Source: Chromobacterium phragmitis (GTDB lineage Bacteria > Pseudomonadota > Gammaproteobacteria > Burkholderiales > Chromobacteriaceae). From it: 64,000 nt of DNA. The DNA is taken from assembly GCF_003325475.1 (NCBI RefSeq), contig NZ_CP029495.1, forward strand, positions 1,364,001 through 1,428,000. Reading direction: 5' to 3'. Shown in pieces: positions 42,913 through 51,465 of this stretch. Under the pieces are notes generated by a model, which worked only from the letters and a program-made list of their open reading frames with translations, made no database searches and was not told the DNA's origin. The stretch's first letter is position 1; every line of letters starts with the position of its first letter. Position numbers and translations under genes: made by a program.

Positions 42913-42947
42913 AACGGAAGCTCCCGGCCTGGGCCGGGGCTTCCGTT
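42913..42947 (-). terminator. Strong hairpin after aceE, possible partial terminator
   Basis: AACGGAAGC-CCCGGCC pairs with GGCCGGG-GCTTCCGTT (16 pairs, one bulged T) and four T follow on the minus strand. It lies seven bases after the aceE stop and 80 bases before aceF, so it may reduce readthrough and set E1:E2 ratios. Confidence 0.65.
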
Positions 42948-42953
42948 CAGGAA

Positions 42954-45617
42954 TTACACCTTCCAGCTCGGCAGCTTGTCAGTCTTGATGCCGTACTTGG
43001 CGATGGCTTCCGCCACCTTGGCGCCGTCGATCTTGCCGTCGCGGGCCAGGGCGGACAGGGCCGCCAGCGCCACGTGGTAGCGATCCACCTCGAAGAAGGA
43101 GCGCAGGTTGGCGCGGCTGTCCGAGCGGCCGAAGCCGTCGGTGCCCAGCACGACGTAGCGGCCCGGCACGTAGGCGCGGATCTGGTCGGCGTAGTTGCGG
43201 ATGTAGTCGGTCGCGGCGATCACCGGGCCGCTGCGGCCGGCCAGCTGCTGTTCGACGTAGGAGGACTGGGCCTCGGCGGTCGGGTTCAGCAGGTTGTGGC
43301 GCTCGGCTTCCATGCCGTCGCGGCGCAGCTGGTTGAAGGAGGTCACGCTCCAGATGTCGGCGCCGATGCCGAAATCGGCCTTCAGCAGATCGGCCGCGGC
43401 CATCACTTCGCGCAGGATGGTGCCGGAGCCCATCAGCTGCACCTTGACCTTGGCGTCGCCGCCGTCCTGCAGCAGGTACATGCCCTTCAGGATGCCCTCT
43501 TCCGCGCCTGCCGGCATCGCCGGGTGAACGTAGTTTTCGTTCATCAGGGTCAGGTAGTAGAAGACGTCTTCCTGCTCGGCGTACATGCGGCGCATGCCGT
43601 CCTGCACGATCACGGCCAGCTCGTAGGCGAAGGTCGGGTCGTAGCTGATGCAGTTCGGGATCAGGCCGGCCTGGATGTGGCTGTGACCGTCTTCGTGCTG
43701 CAGGCCTTCGCCGTTCAGCGTGGTGCGGCCGGCGGTGCCGCCCAGCAGGAAGCCGCGGGCGCGCATGTCGCCAGCCGCCCAGGCCAGGTCGCCGATGCGC
43801 TGGAAGCCGAACATCGAGTAGTAGATGTAGAACGGAATCATCGGCTGGCTGCTGTTGGCGTAGCTGGTCGCCGCGGCGATCCAGTCGGCCATCGCGCCCG
43901 GCTCGTTGATGCCTTCCTGCAGGATCTGGCCGTCCTTGGATTCCTTGTAGAACATCAGCTGGTCATGGTCCTGCGGCACGTAGTTCTGACCCTGGGTAGA
44001 CCAGATGCCGTATTGGCGGAACATGCCTTCCATGCCGAAGGTGCGGGATTCGTCCGGCACGATCGGCACCACGCGCTTGCCGACGTTCTTGTCCTTCATG
44101 ATGGTGCCCAGCATGCGGACGAAGGCCATCGTGGTGGAGAACTCGCGGTCGCCCGAGCTTTGCAGCTGCGCGTCGAAGGCGGACAGTTCCGGCACCGCCA
44201 GCGGGTGGTTGACCGGCTTGCGGGCCGGCAGGTAGCCGCCCAGCGCCGCGCGGCGTTCGCGCATGTACTTCATTTCCGGGCTGTCTTCGGCCGGCAGGTA
44301 GTACGGCACCTTGGCCAGGTCTTCGTCGGACACCGGAATGCCGAAGCGGTCGCGGAAGTTGCGCAGGCTGTCCAGGTCCATCTTCTTGGCCTGGTGCGCG
44401 ATGTTCTTGGCTTCGCCGGACGCGCCCATGCCGTAACCCTTGATGGTCTTGGCCAGGATCACGGTCGGACGGCCGTTGGCGTTGTAGGAGGCTTGGTGGT
44501 AAGCCGCGTACACCTTGTGCGGGTCATGGCCGCCGCGATTGAGATTCCAGATCTCTTCGTCGGACATGTTGGCCACCATTTCGCGCAGCTCCGGATACTT
44601 GCCGAAGAAGTGTTCGCGAACGTAAGCGCCGTCCTTGGACTTGAAGGTCTGATAGTCGCCATCCACGCACTCGTCCATGCGCTTCTTCAGCAGGCCCTTG
44701 GTGTCCATGGCCAGCAGCGGGTCCCAACGGGAGCCCCAGATCACTTTCAGCACATTCCAGCCGGAACCGCGGAAGTCGCCTTCGAGTTCCTGGATGATCT
44801 TGCCATTGCCGCGCACCGGGCCGTCCAGGCGCTGCAGGTTGCAGTTGATCACGAACACCAGGTTGTCCAGGCCTTCGCGGGCGGCCATGGCGATGGCGCC
44901 CAGCGATTCCGGCTCGTCCATCTCGCCGTCGCCGCAGAAGCACCACACCTTGCGGCCCATGGTCTTGGCCAGGCCGCGGCTTTCCAGGTACTTCAGGAAG
45001 CGGGCTTGGTAGATGGCCATCAGCGGGCCCAGGCCCATCGATACGGTCGGGAACTGCCAGAAATCCTTCATCAGCCACGGGTGCGGATAGGAGGACAGGC
45101 CTTGGCCGTCCACTTCCTGGCGGAAGTTGTCCAGCTGGTCGGCGGACAAGCGGCCTTCCATGAAGGCGCGGGAATACACGCCCGGGGCGATGTGGCCCTG
45201 GAAGTAGATCAGGTCGCCGTCCTGGTTTTCATTCTGGGCGCGCCAGAAATGGTTGAAACCGACGTCGTACAGCGTGGCGGAGGACTGGAAGGACGCGATG
45301 TGGCCGCCCAGCTCCAGATCCTTCTTGCCGGCGCGCAGCACCATGGCCGCGGCGTTCCAGCGGTTGATCGAGCGGATGCGGTGCTCCATCTCGTGGTTGC
45401 CCGGGGATTTGGCTTCTTTGCCGACCGGGATGGTGTTCTGGTAAGCGGTAGTGGCGTCGAACGGCAGGTGGGCACCGCGGCGGCGCGTGCGCTCGACCAT
45501 GGTCTCCAGCAGGAAGTGGGCGCGTTCCGCGCCTTCGTTGTCCAGCACCGATTCCAGCGCTTCAGTCCACTCCTGGGTTTCCAACGGATCGATATCGTCA
45601 GGGAAAGTTGCAGCCAT
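42954..45617 (-). CDS. aceE: Pyruvate dehydrogenase E1, homodimeric type
   Basis: The 887-residue thiamine-diphosphate enzyme decarboxylates pyruvate and acetylates E2. It is the gammaproteobacterial/betaproteobacterial single-chain form (E. coli AceE 887). Visible are the N-terminal DIDPLETQEWTEALE that binds E2, HRIRSINRWNAAAMV, the ThDP motif GDGEMDEPES with INCNLQRLDGPVRGN, and VPDESRTFGMEGMFRQ. GAGG nine bases before the ATG supports the start. An array of symmetric sites overlaps its promoter. Confidence 0.97.
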   Translation of the reverse strand: MAATFPDDIDPLETQEWTEALESVLDNEGAERAHFLLETMVERTRRRGAHLPFDATTAYQNTIPVGKEAKSPGNHEMEHRIRSINRWNAAAMVLRAGKKDLELGGHIASFQSSATLYDVGFNHFWRAQNENQDGDLIYFQGHIAPGVYSRAFMEGRLSADQLDNFRQEVDGQGLSSYPHPWLMKDFWQFPTVSMGLGPLMAIYQARFLKYLESRGLAKTMGRKVWCFCGDGEMDEPESLGAIAMAAREGLDNLVFVINCNLQRLDGPVRGNGKIIQELEGDFRGSGWNVLKVIWGSRWDPLLAMDTKGLLKKRMDECVDGDYQTFKSKDGAYVREHFFGKYPELREMVANMSDEEIWNLNRGGHDPHKVYAAYHQASYNANGRPTVILAKTIKGYGMGASGEAKNIAHQAKKMDLDSLRNFRDRFGIPVSDEDLAKVPYYLPAEDSPEMKYMRERRAALGGYLPARKPVNHPLAVPELSAFDAQLQSSGDREFSTTMAFVRMLGTIMKDKNVGKRVVPIVPDESRTFGMEGMFRQYGIWSTQGQNYVPQDHDQLMFYKESKDGQILQEGINEPGAMADWIAAATSYANSSQPMIPFYIYYSMFGFQRIGDLAWAAGDMRARGFLLGGTAGRTTLNGEGLQHEDGHSHIQAGLIPNCISYDPTFAYELAVIVQDGMRRMYAEQEDVFYYLTLMNENYVHPAMPAGAEEGILKGMYLLQDGGDAKVKVQLMGSGTILREVMAAADLLKADFGIGADIWSVTSFNQLRRDGMEAERHNLLNPTAEAQSSYVEQQLAGRSGPVIAATDYIRNYADQIRAYVPGRYVVLGTDGFGRSDSRANLRSFFEVDRYHVALAALSALARDGKIDGAKVAEAIAKYGIKTDKLPSWKV

Positions 45618-45919
45618 CTCTGGTCCTCACAGCGGGTGACATCGGGGACCGAGTCTCGAAACCGGCCGGTCCCGCGTTTTATGCTATCGGCTCAGAAGCG
45701 AGCCAATTATTTGATTTGCGATTATAAACGAACAGATTCGCAAATAAAAATGTTCATTTGCGAATAGGTGTAAAGCAACCCCGCCAGTGTACGACTGGAT
45801 GGATTCGCAAAGGAATAGCCGTCGACGGCTAAGACGGCTGGAAGTCGCGAAAAAAACAGATGCTGCGCCGCATCATGTTGTTTTTTTGCGATAAGCCGCG
45901 CGATCCTGAAACCATTGTT
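45618..45919. promoter_or_regulatory. aceE promoter with ATTTGCGAAT-type site array
   Basis: The -10 box is a perfect TATAAT on the minus strand (45721-45726), about 100 bases before aceE; no good -35 box is present. Four related 10-base sites occur: ATTTGCGATT (45714-45723), ATTCGCAAAT (45736-45745), ATTTGCGAAT (45756-45765) and ATTCGCAAAG (45803-45812). The middle two are a perfect inverted pair with a 10-base spacer. The first overlaps the -10 box. This layout fits a repressor that responds to pyruvate or carbon state; it does not match the E. coli PdhR consensus. Confidence 0.68.
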
Positions 45920-47365
45920 TCAATTCCGCGCGGCTTTGCGTTCCTCCTTGGCCAGCCTGTCCACCTCCCGCAGACGGGCCTCCAGCATGGAACGGAGATA
46001 GAAATCATCGCCCTTGGCCTTGCTCGCCAACTGGTACTGCTCCTGAGCCGCGCCATAGCGTTGTTCGTAATAGAACGCATTGCCCAGCGCGGCGTGGTAG
46101 CGCAGCGGGTCCTGGTCGGCATACAGCTTGGCCTCGCGCCGGTACAGCGCCGGGTCGTCCCGCCTGTCGTTCAGCATCTGGGTCAGCAGCGTCAGCGCGG
46201 CCTTGCGGTCGCCGCCGTCCAGCGCCGCGTCCACCTGGGCCAGCCGCAGCGAAGCGCTGCGCGGAAAAGCCGCCAGGCCATTCCTGGCCGCGCGGGCGGC
46301 GGCGGCCCAGTCGCGGCCGTCGCGGGCGATCTCCACCTCCAGCCCGTACAGCATCGCGTTGTCCGGCAGCCTGGCCCGGGCCTTGGCCAGCGCCGCCGCG
46401 GCGCCGGCTCGATCATGCTGCAGCAGCCTGGCCCGGGCCAGGCCGTACCAGCTGGCGCCTTCGCTCAGATACAAGCCGCGCTGCAGCGCGCTGTTGTAAT
46501 AAGACGCCGCCTCTTCCGGCGACAGGGTCAACACCCGCAGCTTCTCGCGCACCAGCAGATAGTCGACGCTGTCGGCGCGCATCTTCACCGGGTAGTCCAG
46601 CGCGCGGTTCTGCGCCTCGCTGATCCGCTCCAGCGTCACCGGGTGGGTGCGCAGGAAAGCGTAGGCGGAGTTGTCGCTGTAGCGGCTGGCCTGCTCCAGC
46701 CGCTGGAAGAAGGAGCCCATGTAGCGCACGTCGAACCCGGCGGCGGCCATGTATTGCATGCCGACGCGGTCGGCCTCGCGTTCGAAGTCTCGGGAAAACG
46801 CCAGCTGGCGCGAAATGGACAAGCCCATTCCGGCCGACACCGCGCCCACCGCGCCCTCTCCGTTGCCGGCCTTGGCCGCCAGCGCGGCGGCGACGATGGT
46901 GCCCAGCAGCAGCAAAGGGCTGGTGGCGCTGTTGGCCGCCTGCATCCGCGCGATGTGGCGCTGGGCGACGTGGGCTGTCTCATGGCCCAGCACGCCGGCC
47001 AGTTCGCCCTCGCTCTGGGTGGCCAGCATCAGGCCGATATTGATGCCGACATAGCCGCCGGGCATGGCGAAGGCGTTGATGCCGGAATCGGCGACGCAAA
47101 AGTAAGTGAAGCGCACGCCGGGCACCGCGGCGGCGGCGGCCAGCCGGCCGCCGACATCGTTCAGGTAGGCGTTGACCTCGGCGTCGTCCACCACGTCCCC
47201 GGCCTCGCGCATCGCGCGCAGCGCGTCGCGGCCGATGCGGGCCTCGTCGGCCAGGGACAGCGAGGCGTCCGACACCTCGCCCAGATCGGGCAGGTCGGCG
47301 CGGACAGTCAGCGGCTGGGCCAGGACGGAGGCCAGCAGCGCGCACAGCAGGCGGCGTTTCATCAT
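45920..47365 (-). CDS. Periplasmic M48-family metalloprotease/chaperone, BepA-like, with TPR repeats
   Basis: The 481-residue precursor has a signal peptide (MKRRLLCALLASVLAQPLTVRA), the M48 zinc site HETAH (in VLGHETAHVAQRHIARM) with the distal Glu in READRVGMQYMAAAGFD, and a C-terminal TPR region of about 200 residues. E. coli BepA (487) has the same layout and degrades or helps to assemble outer-membrane proteins such as LptD. ATG codons at 47365 and 47362 are adjacent; no strong ribosome site. It is divergent from the DUF2804 gene. Confidence 0.88.
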   Translation of the reverse strand: MMKRRLLCALLASVLAQPLTVRADLPDLGEVSDASLSLADEARIGRDALRAMREAGDVVDDAEVNAYLNDVGGRLAAAAAVPGVRFTYFCVADSGINAFAMPGGYVGINIGLMLATQSEGELAGVLGHETAHVAQRHIARMQAANSATSPLLLLGTIVAAALAAKAGNGEGAVGAVSAGMGLSISRQLAFSRDFEREADRVGMQYMAAAGFDVRYMGSFFQRLEQASRYSDNSAYAFLRTHPVTLERISEAQNRALDYPVKMRADSVDYLLVREKLRVLTLSPEEAASYYNSALQRGLYLSEGASWYGLARARLLQHDRAGAAAALAKARARLPDNAMLYGLEVEIARDGRDWAAAARAARNGLAAFPRSASLRLAQVDAALDGGDRKAALTLLTQMLNDRRDDPALYRREAKLYADQDPLRYHAALGNAFYYEQRYGAAQEQYQLASKAKGDDFYLRSMLEARLREVDRLAKEERKAARN

Positions 47366-47498
47366 GGCGCTATGATAGCCGCGATCCTCTCGCCATGGCA
47401 TGCGCCGGATTGTGCGCAATGCTAAACATTTGTAGCAGGCTGCCACGGCGCGCGGATTCGGCTAGACTCGATCGCAATCCCCGCACCGGAGCCGCGCC

Positions 47499-48482
47499 AT
47501 GCCCGCCTTGCCCTCCGCACCATCCCGCCTCGCGCTGCCGGACGGCCGCGCCGCCTTCGGCGTCTACCAGGGCATCGTGCCCGATCTGGACTGGCGGCTG
47601 GCACTGACGCCGATGCAGCGGCTGACCCGATGCCTGCGCCACAAACGCTGGCAATACGCGGCCCTCGCCCATGACGACTTCCTGATCGCCATGGCCGTCG
47701 TGGATGTGGGCTGGAACGGCACCGCCTTCTCCTATCTGTTCGATCGCCGCCAAGGCAAGGTGCTGGCCGCCGCCAGCGCCAACGGCCTGCCGGGCTACGC
47801 CGCCAAAGTGGAGAACCGCGCCTTTGGCGACGCCCGCTTCGAGCGCTTCGGCCAACGCTTCGTTTTCGAACGCGCCGGCGACGCGCTGCGCCTGCGCGTG
47901 GCGAGCCGCGGCCTGAGCCTCGAAGCCGAGATCGACCTGTCCGCGATGCCGCCGGTGCTGGCGGTGGTGGCCCCGGCCAACTACCTCGCCCACAGCACTC
48001 ACAAGAGCGGCGGCCTGCCCGCGCGCGGCGAAGCGCGCTGCGCGGCCGGACGCTACGATCTATCCGCGGCGACCGCCTCGCTCGACTACTCCAACGGCCT
48101 GCTGGCGCGGGAAACCAGCTGGCGCTGGGCCAGCGCCCACGGCCCCGGCATCGGCTTCAATCTGCAACAGGGTTATATGGGCAGCGAGGAAAACGCGGTG
48201 TGGCTGGACGGCCGCCTGTGGCGCGTGGGCGCCGCCGACTTCGACTACCAGCCGGACGCCCCCTTGGCCCCGTGGCGCATCCGCAGCGCCGACGGGCTGG
48301 TCGACCTCGTTTTCACGCCGGAAGGCGCGCGCCGCGAGGACAAGAACCTGATCGTCGCCGCCAGCCGCTACGTGCAGCCAGTGGGCCGCTTCGACGGCGC
48401 GCTGATCGATCCGGACAGCGGCGCGCGCCACCCGGTGCGCGCGCTGGCCGGCGTGGCGGAAGACCATGTTTCGCGCTGGTAG
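47499..48482 (+). CDS. DUF2804-family protein
   Basis: The 327-residue soluble protein matches the DUF2804 pattern: PDGRAAFGVYQ and an N-terminal segment of basic residues, HDDFLIAMAVVDVGWNGTAFSYLFDR, GGLPARGEA and a DYSNGLLARETSWRWASA segment. No signal peptide. Function unknown; a lipocalin-like or hydroxyneurosporene synthase-like beta fold has been suggested for the family. GGAG eight bases before the ATG. It is followed nine bases later by a membrane-protein gene, so the two are probably co-transcribed. Confidence 0.8.
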   Translation: MPALPSAPSRLALPDGRAAFGVYQGIVPDLDWRLALTPMQRLTRCLRHKRWQYAALAHDDFLIAMAVVDVGWNGTAFSYLFDRRQGKVLAAASANGLPGYAAKVENRAFGDARFERFGQRFVFERAGDALRLRVASRGLSLEAEIDLSAMPPVLAVVAPANYLAHSTHKSGGLPARGEARCAAGRYDLSAATASLDYSNGLLARETSWRWASAHGPGIGFNLQQGYMGSEENAVWLDGRLWRVGAADFDYQPDAPLAPWRIRSADGLVDLVFTPEGARREDKNLIVAASRYVQPVGRFDGALIDPDSGARHPVRALAGVAEDHVSRW

Positions 48483-48491
48483 GACACACAG

Positions 48492-49250
48492 ATGCTGTTA
48501 TTGAAATTGCTGCTGGTGCCGGCGTTGATCTGGCTGATCACCGCCGCCGCCAGAAAATGGGGGCCGGGCGTGGCCGGCGCGCTGGCCGGCTTCCCGGTGA
48601 TCACCGGCTCCATTCTGCTGATCCTGACGCTGGAACAGGGCCCGGACTTTACCCGCCAGGCCGCGCTGGCCTCGGCGCTGGGCGCCGCCGCCAACGTGGT
48701 GTTCGGCATCGCTTACAGCTGGGCGGCCTTGCGCTGGCGTTGGCCGCCTTGCCTGGCGCTGGGCGTGGTCGGCTACGCGCTGGCAGTCGCCGCCAGCCCG
48801 TCGGCGGCGGCCGCGCCATGGCTGGCCGCCTGGCTGGCGCTGGCCTTTCTGCCGCTGGCGGGCCGGCTGTTCCCCGCGCCGCCGGCCGCGGCCGCGCAAG
48901 GCGCGCCGCGCGAAGCCGGCATGGCGCCGCGCATGCTGGCCGGCGCGCTGTTGGTGCTGATCATCACCAGCCTGTCGCACAGGCTGGGTCCTGCGCTCAG
49001 CGGCGCGCTGGCGGTGTTTCCGGTGCTGGCCAGCGTGCTGGGCGCCTTCACCCATGCCAGCGCCGGCCCCGCCGCCGCCATCCGCCTGCTGCGCGGCATG
49101 GTGCGCGGCTTCTACGCCTTCATCGCCTTCTGCCTGGCGCTGGCCGGCTCGCTGGGACAGCTGCCGGCCGCTTCCGCTTTTCTGCTGGCGCTGAGCCTGG
49201 CCGCGCTGGTGCAACTGGCTGTGATGTGGCTGGGGCGACATCGCCATTGA
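48492..49250 (+). CDS. Membrane protein with internal duplication
   Basis: The 252-residue protein has about eight hydrophobic spans. The two halves resemble each other: GPGVAGALAGFPVITGSIL near residue 24 and GPALSGALAVFPVLASVLG near 168, each following a hydrophobic span, so it arose by gene duplication of a four-span unit. It is Ala/Leu-rich without charged catalytic motifs. A small-molecule transporter is possible, but no family is assigned. Confidence 0.65.
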   Translation: MLLLKLLLVPALIWLITAAARKWGPGVAGALAGFPVITGSILLILTLEQGPDFTRQAALASALGAAANVVFGIAYSWAALRWRWPPCLALGVVGYALAVAASPSAAAAPWLAAWLALAFLPLAGRLFPAPPAAAAQGAPREAGMAPRMLAGALLVLIITSLSHRLGPALSGALAVFPVLASVLGAFTHASAGPAAAIRLLRGMVRGFYAFIAFCLALAGSLGQLPAASAFLLALSLAALVQLAVMWLGRHRH

Positions 49251-49264
49251 GCATCAAATGAAAA

Positions 49265-49282
49265 ACGCCCCATGCGGGGCGT
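49265..49282 (-). terminator. Terminator after the acetate/succinate transporter gene
   Basis: ACGCCCC and GGGGCGT form a seven-base stem with a four-base loop, followed by five T on the minus strand, 23 bases past the stop at 49306. Confidence 0.82.
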
Positions 49283-49305
49283 CGGAATGCGGGGCCGGAT
49301 CGCGC

Positions 49306-49866
49306 TCAGCGCGCGCCCACCGGCCACACGGTGCGGCCGTATTGCTCGTTGAGCACGGTGGCCATTGCCAGATAGATGGCGCTGGCGCCGCAGACAATGC
49401 CCTCGAAGCCGGCGATCATGCCGATCAGCTTGCTGCCGGTGAAGTCGCGCGCCGCCAGCAGGAAGAACAGCACGGTCAGCGAGGCGAACACGAACTGCTT
49501 GACGCGCGGGTAGTTGACGGTGCCCACCAGCATGAACAAGGTGAACACGCCCCACATCAGCAGATACCAGCCCATGTAGCCTTCCGGCGTCGGATCGGCC
49601 AGGCCGGTCTTGGGCAGCACGATCAGCAGCACCAGGCTGAGCCAGAACAGGCCATAGGACAGAAAGGCGGTGACGCCGAAGGTGTTGCCGCGGCGGAATT
49701 CCATGATGCCGGCCACGATTTGCGCCAGGCCGCCGTAGCACAGGCCCATCGCCAGGATCATCGCGCTGATCGGGTAGAAGCCGGCGTTGTGGATGTTGAG
49801 AAGGATGGTGGTCATGCCGAAGCCCATCAGGCCCAGCGGGGCCGGGTTGGCCAGTTTTTCGTTCAC
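49306..49866 (-). CDS. satP: Acetate/succinate:proton symporter (GPR1/FUN34/YaaH family)
   Basis: The 186-residue inner-membrane protein has six spans and the family signature NPAPLGLMGFGMTT near the N-terminus; E. coli SatP is 188 residues. It imports acetate or succinate with protons. The start is a GTG at 49866: GGAG stands eight bases upstream and the protein then begins with NEKLANPAPLG, like its homologues. The open frame extends to 49992 but would add 42 unrelated residues. It is divergent from the carbonic anhydrase operon. Confidence 0.88.
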   Translation of the reverse strand: MNEKLANPAPLGLMGFGMTTILLNIHNAGFYPISAMILAMGLCYGGLAQIVAGIMEFRRGNTFGVTAFLSYGLFWLSLVLLIVLPKTGLADPTPEGYMGWYLLMWGVFTLFMLVGTVNYPRVKQFVFASLTVLFFLLAARDFTGSKLIGMIAGFEGIVCGASAIYLAMATVLNEQYGRTVWPVGAR

Positions 49867-50170
49867 GAAGCGCTCCAGAATAAGCAAGCAGTAATATTTA
49901 AAGAGGCGCGATTCTAGGCAAGCCGGCCGGCTGCGGCAAGGACATTCGTCAAACTCTGTATAATCAATGACAAGACAAAGCCAGGCTTGCAATCCCCGCC
50001 GCGGCCCCCACCTTCACCAGCCGGCTCAAGCGCGAATTTACGCCCCGCTCCAGCCGACTGGTGGTAGCATGCCGCCCGAACTAGAGCAAAACCTCCAGAG
50101 CGAATTCACCTGTGCGCCCGCCGGACGCACAGGTGAATCCGTCCCGATATCCGCACAGGAAACCGTAGCC
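49867..50170. promoter_or_regulatory. Divergent spacer between satP and the carbonic anhydrase gene
   Basis: These 304 bases hold both promoters. TATAAT (plus strand, 49959-49964) is a plausible -10 box for the carbonic anhydrase operon with a leader of about 200 bases; no good -35 box is seen. A 35-base hairpin lies at 50104-50138. The plus-strand frame is open from 49967, but its residues are unlike carbonic anhydrase. Confidence 0.5.
50104..50138. promoter_or_regulatory. 13-base inverted repeat before the carbonic anhydrase gene
   Basis: ATTCACCTGTGCG and CGCACAGGTGAAT are exact complements with a nine-base spacer, 32 bases before the start codon and within the predicted leader. No T-run follows. 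It is either a large operator or an RNA hairpin that affects translation. Confidence 0.6.
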
Positions 50171-50752
50171 ATGGACCGACTGAATACCCTGCTCGAACAC
50201 AACCGCGCCTTCGTGGAAAACCGCGAGTACGAGCAATACAAAACCGACAAATTTCCCGGCAAGGGCCTGGCCGTGCTGGCCTGCATGGACGCCCGCCTGG
50301 TGGAGCTGCTGCCCAAGGCCATGGGCCTGAAGAACGGCGACGCCAAGCTGATCAAGAACGCTGGCGCGTTGATCACCCACCCCTGGGGTTCGGTGATGCG
50401 CAGCCTGATCATGGCGGTGTACGAGCTGCGCGCCGACGAGATTTGCGTGGTCGCCCACCGCGATTGCGGCATGCGCGCGGTCGATCCGCAGCGCGTGCTG
50501 GAGCACGCGATGGAGCGCGGCGTGTCGGAAGACACCATCGCCACGCTGCGCGCCGCCGGCATCGACCTGGACGGCTGGCTGAAAGGCTTCGACAACGTAT
50601 CCGACAGCGTGCGCCACACCGTGCAAACCATCCGCAACCATCCGCTGCTGCCCAAAGACGTTCCAGTGCACGGCATGGTGATCCACCCGTCCACCGGTCG
50701 GCTGGAGGTGGTGATCAACGGCTACGGCGACGAGGAAGCGCCGGCGGCATGA
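50171..50752 (+). CDS. beta-class carbonic anhydrase
   Basis: The 193-residue zinc enzyme interconverts CO2 and bicarbonate. Zinc ligands are Cys38 in the dyad motif CMDAR (Asp40, Arg42), His96 and Cys99 in HRDCGM. The length is in the short beta-class range. ATG at 50171 begins MDRLNTLLEHNRAFV and is preceded by AGGA. Its stop overlaps the nadD start (ATGA), so it leads a four-gene run: carbonic anhydrase, nadD, rsfS, rlmH. Confidence 0.88.
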   Translation: MDRLNTLLEHNRAFVENREYEQYKTDKFPGKGLAVLACMDARLVELLPKAMGLKNGDAKLIKNAGALITHPWGSVMRSLIMAVYELRADEICVVAHRDCGMRAVDPQRVLEHAMERGVSEDTIATLRAAGIDLDGWLKGFDNVSDSVRHTVQTIRNHPLLPKDVPVHGMVIHPSTGRLEVVINGYGDEEAPAA

Positions 50753-51387
50753 ACGCCCGCGTCGGCGTGTTCGGCGGCACCTTCGACCCCGTCCACCACG
50801 CCCACCTGCGCATGGCCCGCGCCTTCGCCGGCGAGCTAGGCCTTGACCTCGTCAGGCTGATTCCAGCCGGCCAGCCCTATCACCGCGCGGAAGGTCCGCG
50901 CGCCAGCGCGGCCCAGCGCCTCGACATGGTGAAGCTGGCCATCGCCGGCGACGCCAAGCTGCTGGCGGACGGACGGGAAATCCGCCGCGCCCGTCCCGCC
51001 TATACCGTGGACACGCTGCGCGAGCTGCGCGCCGAGCTGGGCGCCGCCGCCGAACTGTGGTTCCTGATCGGCGGCGACTCGCTGGCCGCGCTGTCCTCCT
51101 GGAAAAATTGGCGTGAACTGTTCCGCCTCGCCAACCTCGCCGTCGCGATGCGGCCCGGCTTCGATCCCGCCGCCCTGCCCCCCGAAGTTTTCCAGGAATG
51201 GAAGACTCGCCAAGTCTCTGATTTTTCAAATCGAACAGCTTCCGGTACAATCCGCCCCCTGGCCCTGCCGCCGCTCGACCTGTCCGCCACCCGCTTGAGG
51301 GCGCTGCTGGCAGCCGACGAGCCGGTGGACGGCCTGATCGATCCCGCCGTGCTGGCCTATATCCGCCGGCAGCGGCTATACCGGTAA
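50749..51387 (+). CDS. nadD: Nicotinate-nucleotide adenylyltransferase
   Basis: The 212-residue enzyme joins nicotinate mononucleotide and ATP to form deamido-NAD. It has the nucleotidyltransferase motif VFGGTFDPVHHAHLRMA with the HxxH pair, WFLIGGDSLAALSSWKNW, and the LSATRLR (ISxTxxR-type) motif. Length about 213 in E. coli. The start is set by the ATGA overlap with the carbonic anhydrase gene; the longer upstream frame lies inside that gene. nadD-rsfS-rlmH order is conserved in proteobacteria. Confidence 0.95.
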   Translation: MNARVGVFGGTFDPVHHAHLRMARAFAGELGLDLVRLIPAGQPYHRAEGPRASAAQRLDMVKLAIAGDAKLLADGREIRRARPAYTVDTLRELRAELGAAAELWFLIGGDSLAALSSWKNWRELFRLANLAVAMRPGFDPAALPPEVFQEWKTRQVSDFSNRTASGTIRPLALPPLDLSATRLRALLAADEPVDGLIDPAVLAYIRRQRLYR

Positions 51388-51465
51388 GGCAGCGCCTTAC
51401 CCGCTCTTTTTGGTACCTCTTGCCGGCGCCTGTGCCTGCTATGTACCGGCACAGGAAAAGGAATC

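Noticed and set aside
41229..45767. 1512-codon plus-strand frame opposite aceF and aceE
   Set aside because: It is antisense to two certain pyruvate dehydrogenase genes, and its His/Gln/Arg-rich translation is typical of an antisense shadow in GC-rich DNA.
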